This document shows positions 1-5,608 of a DNA stretch of 9,735 bases, piece by piece. The translations under genes and the position numbers were made by a program. The DNA comes from Candidatus Kapaibacterium sp. (GTDB lineage: Bacteria > Bacteroidota > Ignavibacteria > Palsa-1295): the NCBI GenBank assembly GCA_025450975.1, contig JANWLI010000087.1, positions 1-9,735 on the forward strand, read 5' to 3'. The notes below the pieces were generated by a model that saw only the letters and a list, made by a program, of their open reading frames with translations, did not search any database and was not told the DNA's origin. Positions within the stretch are counted from its first letter, which is position 1. Each line of letters begins with the position of its first letter.

Positions 1-3
1 ATC

Positions 4-1116
4 ATGAAGGACATGCTGTACTTTAATAACGGTACCGTAGGCCCGTCGCCGAAGTCGGTGACCGATGTTGTCACGAAGCAGATCCACCACGTCGATAAGA
101 CTGCCGACTATGGTTACGATCATGAGGCGTTACGCAAATCAATTGGAAGAGTACTCGGCGCAAGTAAAGATGACATTGCCCTTACGCACAATGTAAGCGA
201 AGGCATCTCGATCATTGCCTCGGGCCTGCGCATGAAGATCGGCGACGAAGTGATCCTCACCGATCAGGAACATGGCGGCGGCGCAATGCCATGGCTTGCG
301 CGTGCTAAGCGTCACGGCATCGTCGTAAAATTTGTGCAGCTTGATCCCGATCCGGGAGTGATCGTAAAACGCATTCACGAAGCGATCACCTCACGTACAC
401 GTGCCATAGCTATTCCGCATGTTCCATGCACGACGGGGCAAGTGCTCCCAGTCGAAGAGATCGGCATTCTCGCGCGCGATCACGGGATCTTTTACTTTGT
501 CGATGGCGCGCACCCGCCGGGCATGATGCAGGTCGATGTGAAGAAGATCGGCTGCGATGCCTACGCCAGCTGCGGCCACAAGTGGCTGCTCGGACCGAAA
601 GGTACCGGCTTCCTCTATATCTCTAAAGATGCTCGCGAGCAGGTCATGCCAAGCTGGAGCGGCGCTGAAGCAGATAAGAAGTGGGAATATAACGGCAATA
701 TGGAATTGCTCGACTCGGCATCGCGCTACGACTTCGGCACGCAGAATTCCGCGCTCTATATGGGTCTGCACGCGGCGATCGAATGGCAGGAGCAGATCGG
801 CTTCGCAAATATCGAAGAACGTGTTCGCGACCTTACAGGACATTTGCGAATGGGACTTATGCCGCACGTAAAAAGCGGCAAGATGTCAATGCTGACGCCG
901 TCGTATGCCTGGGGCGGAGTAACGACGATCAAGCTTGCCGATCCGAGCAAGTACCAGGAGTTTGCCTCTCAATTGTGGACCAAGCATAAGATCCGTACCC
1001 GCGTCGTGCCCGAATCGAATCTTATGGCGAATCGCTTTAGTGTGCACGTCTATACACTAAAGAAAGATATCGAGACATTTTTACATGGTGTTAACGATGT
1101 ATTGCGAATTGTATAA
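4..1116 (+). CDS. class V aminotransferase-fold PLP enzyme (isopenicillin-N epimerase / cysteine desulfurase-like)
   Basis: This is a predicted cytosolic PLP-dependent fold-type I enzyme of aminotransferase class V, the superfamily that includes cysteine desulfurases, C-S lyases and isopenicillin-N epimerase-like proteins. The cofactor site is clear: FVDGAHPPG at residues 165-173 (Asp167 would contact the PLP ring nitrogen) and SCGHKW at 189-194, with Lys193 as the likely Schiff-base lysine. THNVSEG (61-67), CTTG (142-145) and GTQN (245-248) fit the PLP-phosphate and substrate regions. Arg343 in NRFSVHVY is a plausible carboxylate-binding residue. The N-terminal YFNNGTVGPSP matches the first strand of the family, so 370 residues is close to full length. 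The frame is open to base 1, so a start before the window cannot be excluded; Met1 at 4 and Met at 13 are both possible. It is followed after 3 nt by a lipoprotein gene. The substrate cannot be assigned from sequence. Confidence 0.9.
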   Translation: MKDMLYFNNGTVGPSPKSVTDVVTKQIHHVDKTADYGYDHEALRKSIGRVLGASKDDIALTHNVSEGISIIASGLRMKIGDEVILTDQEHGGGAMPWLARAKRHGIVVKFVQLDPDPGVIVKRIHEAITSRTRAIAIPHVPCTTGQVLPVEEIGILARDHGIFYFVDGAHPPGMMQVDVKKIGCDAYASCGHKWLLGPKGTGFLYISKDAREQVMPSWSGAEADKKWEYNGNMELLDSASRYDFGTQNSALYMGLHAAIEWQEQIGFANIEERVRDLTGHLRMGLMPHVKSGKMSMLTPSYAWGGVTTIKLADPSKYQEFASQLWTKHKIRTRVVPESNLMANRFSVHVYTLKKDIETFLHGVNDVLRIV

Positions 1117-1119
1117 ACT

Positions 1120-1401
1120 ATGAAGAAGATAGTACTACTGCTTGCAGTTTTTCTCATCGGCTGCTCTGACCCTGTTCGTATCGTCAAGTTCAATACGTTG
1201 CCGGAGATCCCTTTCAAGGGTGATACCGTATGGGTGTATTGGCTTGTCGAAAATGCAACCAGCGTTACCCTCGATGGCGTCGATGTAAATACGGACTCCG
1301 GTGCAGTTAAAGTCTTGCTCGACCGTACACGTACGTTCGAACTCAAAGCAAAAGGTCCACGATCGGAAGCCAGCAATAAGCTCAACATCGTTGCCGAATA
1401 A
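1120..1401 (+). CDS. small lipoprotein with Ig-like domain
   Basis: This 93-residue protein has a lipoprotein signal: Met-Lys-Lys, a hydrophobic stretch (residues 4-13) and a lipobox LIGC with the lipidated Cys15. Ser16-Asp17 follow the cysteine. The mature part (about 24-93) reads as one small beta-sandwich. The pattern of a Pro-rich edge, GDTVWVYWLVENATSVTLDG and an RTRTFELKAKGP strand resembles the Ig-like repeats that end in T-T-Y-T-L motifs in OmpA-type and other envelope proteins. It should sit in the inner or outer membrane, facing the periplasm. No enzymatic motif is visible. The ATG lies 3 nt after the upstream stop without a convincing Shine-Dalgarno sequence, so translational coupling is likely. 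The signal peptide and lipobox are firm; the Ig-like assignment is by pattern and less certain. Confidence 0.8.
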   Translation: MKKIVLLLAVFLIGCSDPVRIVKFNTLPEIPFKGDTVWVYWLVENATSVTLDGVDVNTDSGAVKVLLDRTRTFELKAKGPRSEASNKLNIVAE

Positions 1402-1402
1402 C

Positions 1403-2068
1403 GTGAAGCACCTCCCCGACCCCAAGAAGTACCACGACCCGATTCGCTATTTCCGCGATTCGCATGGCGTTATCACGGAGCTGCTAGTGGTACTCGAGCG
1501 GCTGCTCACAGAGGCCGCGGCCATCGGTCTCGAAAAAACATTTGCGCAGAGCAAAGAGGCATGGGATGAGACCCTTCAGTTTTTTCGCAGATCGGCACCA
1601 CGACATGAACGCGAAGAAGAGGAAACACTCTTCCCGGTCCTTGGCGAGAAGCTACCTTCGATAGGATTCCGGTCCGCTACCGATCCTTCAAAATTCCTGG
1701 CCTCAGAGCATTTCGAAATGCGGCGGCTGACCCGCGACCTCACCGATATATGGAAGCAGTTCAAAACCAGTAACGTGGCAACAGTAGAGCAATCTGCCGA
1801 TTTCCACCGCGCAGGGTCCGAATTGCTCGCAGTTTACAAGCAGCATGTCGCCAAAGAGAACGAGATCATCTATAAACTGGCAAATGAAGAGCTGCTGACC
1901 CCTGACGAGCGCCAGGAAGTGATGGAGGGAATTGTAGCCTTGAATAGTCCTCAGAGTTCTACAGCTATCTTTGACTATAACCCGTCCGATTACAGCGACG
2001 CCTCAAAAACGCCCCTTGATACCGGACTTGTCGACGCAGTTAGCGATGACGAGCCAGACGCCGATTAA
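1403..2068 (+). CDS. hemerythrin HHE-domain protein (non-heme diiron)
   Basis: This is a predicted cytosolic four-helix-bundle protein of the hemerythrin-like (HHE) family, which binds a non-heme diiron centre and senses or handles O2, NO or iron. Numbered from the GTG at 1403 (221 residues), the ligand pattern is His21 in RDSHGV, His68-Glu69 in RHEREEEETLFP, His103 in SEHFEMRRL and His148 in YKQHVAKENEIIY, with Glu72 and Glu152 as carboxylate candidates. Residues 183-221 form a low-complexity acidic tail ending DDEPDAD that is not part of the usual bundle. An upstream in-frame ATG at 1301 would overlap the lipoprotein gene by about 100 bp and add 34 residues with no family similarity. GTG 1403, one nt after the previous stop, is therefore preferred (TTG 1391 is also possible). 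Position and spacing suggest cotranscription with the two genes before it. Confidence 0.87.
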   Translation: MKHLPDPKKYHDPIRYFRDSHGVITELLVVLERLLTEAAAIGLEKTFAQSKEAWDETLQFFRRSAPRHEREEEETLFPVLGEKLPSIGFRSATDPSKFLASEHFEMRRLTRDLTDIWKQFKTSNVATVEQSADFHRAGSELLAVYKQHVAKENEIIYKLANEELLTPDERQEVMEGIVALNSPQSSTAIFDYNPSDYSDASKTPLDTGLVDAVSDDEPDAD

Positions 2069-2147
2069 CCCCTAGTTTCTTGGTTTCTAATAGGTTGCCT
2101 TAAATCCCGATCTTCAGCCTCCATTATTTTTTGTTAACACTGAATGG

Positions 2148-2178
2148 GTTGGCACGGATTTTCCTCTATATACCCTTG
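2148..2178 (+). promoter_or_regulatory. candidate Bacteroidota-type promoter
   Basis: GTTG at 2148-2151 is followed after 19 nt by TACCCTTG at 2171-2178. The second element matches the Bacteroidota -7 consensus TAnnTTTG at all but one fixed base, and the 19-nt spacing fits the known TTTG-N19-21-TAnnTTTG layout. It would start transcription near 2183-2187, giving a leader of about 45-50 nt before the ATG at 2233. The rest of the gene-free stretch 2069-2232 holds an AT-rich run (2123-2138) and the leader inverted repeat; no gene is visible there. Confidence 0.45.
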
Positions 2179-2186
2179 TCAGCCGC

Positions 2187-2218
2187 TAGCTGATTACTTA
2201 ACTAGACAAAATCAGCTA
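2187..2218 (+). promoter_or_regulatory. leader inverted repeat upstream of the exported-protein gene
   Basis: TAGCTGATT (2187-2195) and AATCAGCTA (2210-2218) form a perfect 9-bp inverted repeat around a 14-nt loop. The repeat ends 4 nt before the Shine-Dalgarno AGAGGA (2223-2228) of the gene starting at 2233. There is no T-tract after it, so it is not a terminator. It could be a leader-RNA hairpin that affects stability or initiation, or a DNA operator. The inverted repeat is seen; any role is inferred. Confidence 0.45.
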
Positions 2219-2232
2219 CCCCAGAGGACAAC

Positions 2233-2634
2233 ATGAAGACAAATTTTGAAAAAATGAGTTTTATAATTGCAGTTATGGCATTTTTGCTGTTATTGCAATC
2301 GGGCGAAGCAAAGGCTCAGTTCTCGAAGGCCGTTGTAGTCTATAAAGGCAAAGTTCGCAACGTTGAAACGCTTGATCCACAGTCGGTCAACGTCAGTGTC
2401 CGCGAAGTAGGCAACAAGGCGATCGAGATCACCGCTTCGAGGTCAAATTCCGAGACCGGAAACTACCTCGTTGTCTTAAAGCCGCAGACCAAGTACTGGC
2501 TGCATGTCGAAGGTGACGGAGTCGAGACAAAAGACATCCTCATCGAAACGCCCGCGGCCCAAGGTAAGACCGTTAACGTCGAACAAGACATTACCGTAAG
2601 TGTTCTCTCACCGATTCACACAGCAAAGAAGTAA
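2233..2634 (+). CDS. small exported protein with a carboxypeptidase-regulatory/CNA-B-like beta-sandwich
   Basis: This 133-residue protein has a clear Sec signal peptide: charged start MKTNFEK, hydrophobic core at about residues 9-21, and a likely signal peptidase I cut after AKA (26-28). The mature region of about 105 residues is beta-rich. Its order, VVVYKGKVRN, VNVSVREVGNK, SETGNYLVVLKPQTKYWLHVEGDG and KDILIETPAAQG, resembles the small peptidase-regulatory/PEGA-type sandwiches in which a modifiable phrase is followed by G-x-Y-x-x-x-L-x-P. No catalytic motif is present. A good Shine-Dalgarno AGAGGA (2223-2228) lies 4 nt before the ATG. The gene appears monocistronic, with its own candidate promoter and a strong terminator directly after it. 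Export is firm; the fold is inferred from pattern; the function is unknown. Confidence 0.8.
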   Translation: MKTNFEKMSFIIAVMAFLLLLQSGEAKAQFSKAVVVYKGKVRNVETLDPQSVNVSVREVGNKAIEITASRSNSETGNYLVVLKPQTKYWLHVEGDGVETKDILIETPAAQGKTVNVEQDITVSVLSPIHTAKK

Positions 2635-2660
2635 TACGAAAGAAGGGTTAAGTGAATGAA

Positions 2661-2695
2661 AGATCCGCCTCACAACAGTGAGGCGGATTTATTTT
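2661..2695. terminator. rho-independent terminator between convergent genes
   Basis: ATCCGCCTCAC (2663-2673) and GTGAGGCGGAT (2678-2688) form a perfect 11-bp GC-rich stem with an AACA tetraloop. One G-U and one A-U pair can extend it outward. The + strand continues TTATTTT, a good U-tract for the gene ending at 2634. The stop codon (TTA on +, 2694-2696) of the opposing phzF-like gene lies within this tail. On the - strand the hairpin is followed by CTTTCATTC, a weaker tail, so it may act in both directions with better efficiency on +. Confidence 0.9.
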
Positions 2696-3488
2696 AAACC
2701 GTCAGTTCGCCACGCAACGTCGTAACTGCCTTCCCACCCAGAAACACCCGATCACCCTTAAGCTCAACCAGGACTTCACCACCTCGTGCCGAAGCCTGAA
2801 ATGCACGCATCGATTTCTTCCCGAGTAACGGGCTCCAATAGGGAGCGAGAATACAATGCGCCGACCCGGTGACCGGATCCTCATTGATGCCAGCAGCAGG
2901 AGCGAAGAACCTGGATACAAAATCATACTCGCCGGATTCCGAATGCGACGTCACCACAACGCCTCGCGTCTTGATCTTGCCAAGCGTATTGTAATCCGGA
3001 TTCAGTTCTCGTACGACAGACTCCGAAGAGACATGCACTAGATAGTCAAAGCTTTTTCCTATGTAGATAGGCTTCTCGCGAATGCCGAGTGCTGCGAGCA
3101 TACCCTCGGGCTCATCGCAGGCAACCAGATCGGCTTTCGGGAAATCGAGCGTGATAGCATCGGGACTTCCGGATGCAGTGAGAAGGCCTGACCGCGTTTG
3201 GAAATGTACAGTTTCTCCGGGCGGTAGGTGTCCCTCTGTCCAAAGCACATGTGCCGCAGCAAGCGTGGCATGTCCGCAAAGATCTACTTCTATTGCCGGC
3301 GTGAACCACCGCAGCCGATAGTGCTCGCCCTCTCTGTGAAGAAAAGCAGTTTCTGCGAGGTTCATTTCACTGGCAACTTGCTGCATCCACGTTTCGTCAG
3401 CAGCTTCGTTGAGCACACACACGCCTGCCTGGTTGCCGGTAAACGGTCCGAGGGCAAATGCATCGACTATGGAAATAGACTGACTCAT
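2694..3488 (-). CDS. PhzF family isomerase/epimerase
   Basis: This 264-residue protein belongs to the PhzF/diaminopimelate-epimerase-like family, which is cytosolic and cofactor-independent and catalyses proton-transfer isomerisations. Signature segments are in the usual order: DAFALGPFTGNQAGV (9-23), MNLAETAFL (42-50) with Glu46 at the position of the PhzF catalytic glutamate, EVDLCGHATLAAAH (67-80), and INEDPVTGSAH (201-211) with Asp204 at the position of the second functional acid. The length is typical. No other phenazine genes are nearby, so this is one of the many PhzF homologues of unknown substrate rather than part of a phenazine cluster. It is divergent from the gene at 3528. A TAGATTTG box lies 5 nt upstream of the ATG and no Shine-Dalgarno sequence is visible, which suggests a leaderless mRNA. 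It ends in the terminator shared with the convergent exported-protein gene. Confidence 0.92.
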   Translation of the reverse strand: MSQSISIVDAFALGPFTGNQAGVCVLNEAADETWMQQVASEMNLAETAFLHREGEHYRLRWFTPAIEVDLCGHATLAAAHVLWTEGHLPPGETVHFQTRSGLLTASGSPDAITLDFPKADLVACDEPEGMLAALGIREKPIYIGKSFDYLVHVSSESVVRELNPDYNTLGKIKTRGVVVTSHSESGEYDFVSRFFAPAAGINEDPVTGSAHCILAPYWSPLLGKKSMRAFQASARGGEVLVELKGDRVFLGGKAVTTLRGELTV

Positions 3489-3493
3489 ATATA

Positions 3494-3501
3494 CAAATCT
3501 A
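3494..3501 (-). promoter_or_regulatory. TAnnTTTG promoter box of the phzF-like gene (leaderless)
   Basis: On the - strand TAGATTTG is an exact match to the Bacteroidota -7 consensus TAnnTTTG, and only TATAT separates it from the ATG at 3488. With the usual distance from box to start point, transcription would begin at or next to the ATG. No clear -33 TTTG is present at 19-21 nt upstream, which lowers confidence. Confidence 0.5.
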
Positions 3502-3515
3502 CCAAACAGATTATG

Positions 3516-3523
3516 TACATTTG
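3516..3523 (+). promoter_or_regulatory. TAnnTTTG promoter box of the DxNxD-loop gene (leaderless)
   Basis: TACATTTG on + matches TAnnTTTG exactly and is followed by CAGT and then the ATG at 3528. It mirrors the box on the opposite strand at 3494-3501. Its position supports ATG 3528 over the in-frame ATG at 3513, which lies upstream of the box. No good -33 TTTG is visible. Confidence 0.5.
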
Positions 3524-3527
3524 CAGT

Positions 3528-4085
3528 ATGACGAACATTTGCTTGTATCTGGTAACGCTGTTATTCCAATTAGATCGCGAACTTCCGCCGGAGTTAGCTC
3601 CGTTCATTCCGGATGGATATGTCGCTCTCGGCCATTCCTATGGCGACATCAACAAGGATAAGATGACCAACGATGTTCTCTTGATCCTCAAGAAAATGGA
3701 TGAGGAGAAAACCTCCGATGTCAACGAGAATGTCGAAGCCCGTCCGCTCCTCATTATTACGCGACAAAAGGATGGCTCGCTCAAAGAAGCAATGCGTAAC
3801 GACAGCGTCGTTCTTTGCTACAATTGCGGTGGAGCCTTTGGCGATCCGTTTGCCGGCATTACGATCAAGAACGGCTACTTCTCGATCGAGCACTACGGCG
3901 GCTCGAGCTGGAAGTGGGAGCGCATTGTGACCTTCAAGTACGATAAGAAAGGGAACACGTGGCTTCTGCATAGGGACGGGACAGTTCGTTATCAACCGGA
4001 TAATTCAAAAGGCGGAGAAGAGATCAGAACGTCGAAGAACTTCGGCCGACTCGAGTTCACAAAGTTCAGCGTGTATACCGAATAG
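3528..4085 (+). CDS. uncharacterised protein with DxNxD calcium-loop-like motif
   Basis: I do not recognise a named family with a known function. From ATG 3528 the product has 185 residues. A short hydrophobic start (residues 4-14) could be a weak signal peptide without an obvious cleavage site. GYVALGHSYGDINKDKMTNDVLLIL (30-54) contains a D40-N42-D44 run, then N48-D49, followed by a hydrophobic strand, as in EF-hand-like or FG-GAP calcium loops. Next come RPLLIITRQKDGS (72-84), CYNCGGAFGDPF (97-108) with a CxxC pair, and a repeated G-Y-F / H-Y-G-G-S-S aromatic region (116-127). TFKYDKKGNTWLLHRDG (135-151) looks like an edge-strand hairpin. The composition suggests an extracytoplasmic beta-rich protein. 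The open frame extends back to 3228 but would overlap the divergent phzF-like gene. ATG 3513 is an alternative start. The stop codon directly abuts the heptamer array. Confidence 0.75.
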   Translation: MTNICLYLVTLLFQLDRELPPELAPFIPDGYVALGHSYGDINKDKMTNDVLLILKKMDEEKTSDVNENVEARPLLIITRQKDGSLKEAMRNDSVVLCYNCGGAFGDPFAGITIKNGYFSIEHYGGSSWKWERIVTFKYDKKGNTWLLHRDGTVRYQPDNSKGGEEIRTSKNFGRLEFTKFSVYTE

Positions 4086-4170
4086 AATGTACAATGATCA
4101 ATGTACAATAAGAATTGTCAACGACTAACCTTATTGCACATTGTACATTCCACATTGAACATTGATCAGC
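4086..4170. repeat. degenerate 7-bp AATGNNN repeat array in inverted orientation
   Basis: On + the units run AATGTAC (4086-4092), AATGATC (4093-4099), AATGTAC (4100-4106) and AATAAGA (4107-4113). After a 15-nt spacer the - strand carries the same kind of array read from 4163 down: AATGTTC, AATGTGG, AATGTAC, AATGTGC and AATAAGG (ending at 4129), preceded by a decayed unit GCTGATC (4170-4164). The two half-arrays face each other, so AATAAG pairs with CTTATT, and the outer units can pair as an imperfect stem of about 27 bp with a 17-nt loop. The array fills the gap between two convergent genes and encodes the last residues of the hemY-like gene. Possible roles are a bidirectional terminator or RNA-processing structure, or simply a selfish dispersed repeat. 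Strong U-tracts are absent. Confidence 0.8.
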
Positions 4171-5480
4171 TCCGTAGCTCCTGTGATCGAATCGCCGACA
4201 GAAATACCGTTACGGAAATTGCCGGCAAAGTAGAGGCCGGGATTGTTTGTTTCAATGTCACTCATCAGCTGCTTATACTTTCCGTAACCCATCATGTATT
4301 GCGGGATCGCCTTCTCGTAGGTCGTGCGATGAATAAAACTCGGCTCTCCTTTAATGTTCAATAGTTTCCGTAAGTCGGCCTTGGCGAGATCGAGCAGCTC
4401 GCTATCGCTGAGCAGTGCATGCTTCGGCTGCCGCATGCCGCCGATATACGTCGTCATCGTTACATTGCCATTCGGGGCGCGGTTCGGGAAAAGTGATGAA
4501 GAAAATACCGTACCAAGAATATTGAATCCCTCGACTTCAGGGATCAGCATCCCAAAGCCGTCAAGCGCATGTCCGACATCGACTTTGTTAAATCCTAATA
4601 CAAGGCTCGTGACCGGAGGGTATACAATTTCACGAAGCAGTGAGAGGTCAACGTTTGGAATATCGAGAGCCGCAAGTTTATGCGCCGGCGCTGTAAGAAT
4701 GAGTGTGTCGAACTCATGTGTGGCACCAGTTGAGTCCGTCACTTTCCAGATTGAATCCCGGACTATTCGCTCCACGGAAGTACTGAGTTTGATTGAGTCT
4801 GCAAGTGCTGCAGCTAATGCATCGATTAACACTTGCAATCCGTCGTCGAACGAGAACATACGTGCTCGCTGCTTGGAAACCTCTCCGGTTTTTCGTCGTG
4901 CCTTTGCAGACTTAATCTGACCTTTGATGAGCGAACCGTATTTCTGCTCCAGAGCAAAGAGCTTTGGGAATGCTTGCTCCGTCGATAACTGCTCCGGGTC
5001 ACCGGCATAGATCCCTGCTACGAATGGGTTGATGGCATAATCAAGAAATTCCTGCCCGAGGCGTCGGCGCACAAAATCGGCAAGACTCTCATCCTGCGTT
5101 GCTTTAGGCACGAACGGCTCCCGTAGCAGCCGAAGCTTCGCGCTAATAGAAAAAAGCGATGAGGTTGCAAACGCTGCCGGAGAGGAAGGAAGGGGTATCA
5201 GCGCCCCGTTGCGCACGATGTATCGGTTCTTCGCAGTAGGATCGGCATACACCTTTCGCGATTCAAGTCCGAGATCATGAATGAGCGTCGTTATATGAGG
5301 AGAGGTTTCGAGGATCGTATTCGGTCCGAACTCTGCGAGGTAGCCATCTTTGCGTAACGTATGGATCGGCCCGCCGCAACGGCCGGCAGCTTCGAAGATC
5401 GTGACCTCGGCGCCTGCTTGTTTGAGCCGGTACCCGGCAACCAGTCCCGTTATTCCACCGCCAACGATCCCGACCCGCAT
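4131..5480 (-). CDS. hemY: HemY-type FAD-dependent protoporphyrinogen/coproporphyrinogen oxidase
   Basis: This is the oxygen-dependent FAD enzyme of late heme synthesis, oxidising protoporphyrinogen IX or, in the coproporphyrin-dependent route, coproporphyrinogen III. The 449-residue product starts with the Rossmann FAD motif VGIVGGGITGL (3-13). Glu30 in TIFEAAGRCGG (27-37) would bind the adenosine ribose. The family hallmark NPFVAGIYAGDPEQLS is at 151-166, and the C-terminal FAD segment FAGNFRNGISVGDSITGA is at 418-435. The length is typical. The last 11 residues (439-449, INVQCGMYNVQ) are encoded by the heptamer array at 4129-4163, with NVQ recurring every 7 residues; they are unlikely to be ancestral. 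It is monocistronic here, with other heme genes not adjacent. It is divergent from the MarR gene across 128 bp. The start ATG 5480 gives the FAD motif right at the N-terminus, as expected. Confidence 0.93.
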   Translation of the reverse strand: MRVGIVGGGITGLVAGYRLKQAGAEVTIFEAAGRCGGPIHTLRKDGYLAEFGPNTILETSPHITTLIHDLGLESRKVYADPTAKNRYIVRNGALIPLPSSPAAFATSSLFSISAKLRLLREPFVPKATQDESLADFVRRRLGQEFLDYAINPFVAGIYAGDPEQLSTEQAFPKLFALEQKYGSLIKGQIKSAKARRKTGEVSKQRARMFSFDDGLQVLIDALAAALADSIKLSTSVERIVRDSIWKVTDSTGATHEFDTLILTAPAHKLAALDIPNVDLSLLREIVYPPVTSLVLGFNKVDVGHALDGFGMLIPEVEGFNILGTVFSSSLFPNRAPNGNVTMTTYIGGMRQPKHALLSDSELLDLAKADLRKLLNIKGEPSFIHRTTYEKAIPQYMMGYGKYKQLMSDIETNNPGLYFAGNFRNGISVGDSITGATELINVQCGMYNVQ

Positions 5481-5545
5481 ATATCTATTCTCTTATGCAA
5501 TGCCCTAAAAAACAGCGTAAAACACTGACATATTGCAGCTTTCAG

Positions 5546-5559
5546 CCAAATTTGTTTGG
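5546..5559. promoter_or_regulatory. candidate operator in the hemY-marR divergent gap
   Basis: CCAAA (5546-5550), four bases TTTG, then TTTGG (5555-5559) form a short dyad in the middle of the 128-bp gap between the divergent hemY-like and MarR genes. MarR-family proteins commonly bind such dyads next to their own gene and repress it along with a divergent neighbour. The dyad is short and its assignment as operator is inference. Confidence 0.3.
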
Positions 5560-5565
5560 AATAAT

Positions 5566-5586
5566 GGAGGAAAAAGAATGTTGTAG
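5566..5586 (+). other. minimal ORF (ATG-TTG-TAG) with strong Shine-Dalgarno
   Basis: GGAGG (5566-5570) lies 7 nt before ATG (5578-5580), an ideal initiation layout, but the frame is ATG TTG TAG and stops after two codons. It ends 22 nt before the MarR start at 5609, which has its own Shine-Dalgarno AGAGGA (5600-5605). It is out of frame with MarR. It may be a start-stop leader element that affects marR translation, a relic of an old start, or coincidence. Confidence 0.35.
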
Positions 5587-5608
5587 GGGTTGGTAACACA
5601 GAGGATCT

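Noticed and set aside
391..867. 158-residue - strand open frame
   Set aside because: It is antisense to the PLP-enzyme gene, whose frame carries all the family motifs; no coherent domain is visible in the antisense product.
1301..1402. Upstream ATG extension of the hemerythrin gene
   Set aside because: It would overlap the lipoprotein gene by about 100 bp and add 34 residues with no family pattern; GTG 1403 immediately after the stop fits better.
2069..2095. Possible terminator hairpin after the hemerythrin gene
   Set aside because: AACC...GGTT pairing needs bulges and is AT-rich with no adjacent T-run; the T-run at 2125-2132 has no stem before it.
2149..2172. Sigma-70-like TTGGCA / TATATA pair
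   Set aside because: The spacer is only 12 nt, too short for a functional -35/-10 pair; the GTTG-N19-TACCCTTG reading is more consistent.
2694..3488. Part of a phenazine biosynthesis cluster
   Set aside because: Only the PhzF homologue is present; PhzF-family proteins are widespread outside phenazine producers.
3228..3527. N-terminal extension of the DxNxD-loop gene
   Set aside because: The open frame continues upstream only because it is antisense to the phzF-like gene; the divergent promoter boxes and family-like start place the real ATG at 3528 (or 3513).
4086..4170. CRISPR-like repeat array
   Set aside because: The unit is 7 bp without unique spacers, the orientation inverts in the middle and no cas genes are present.
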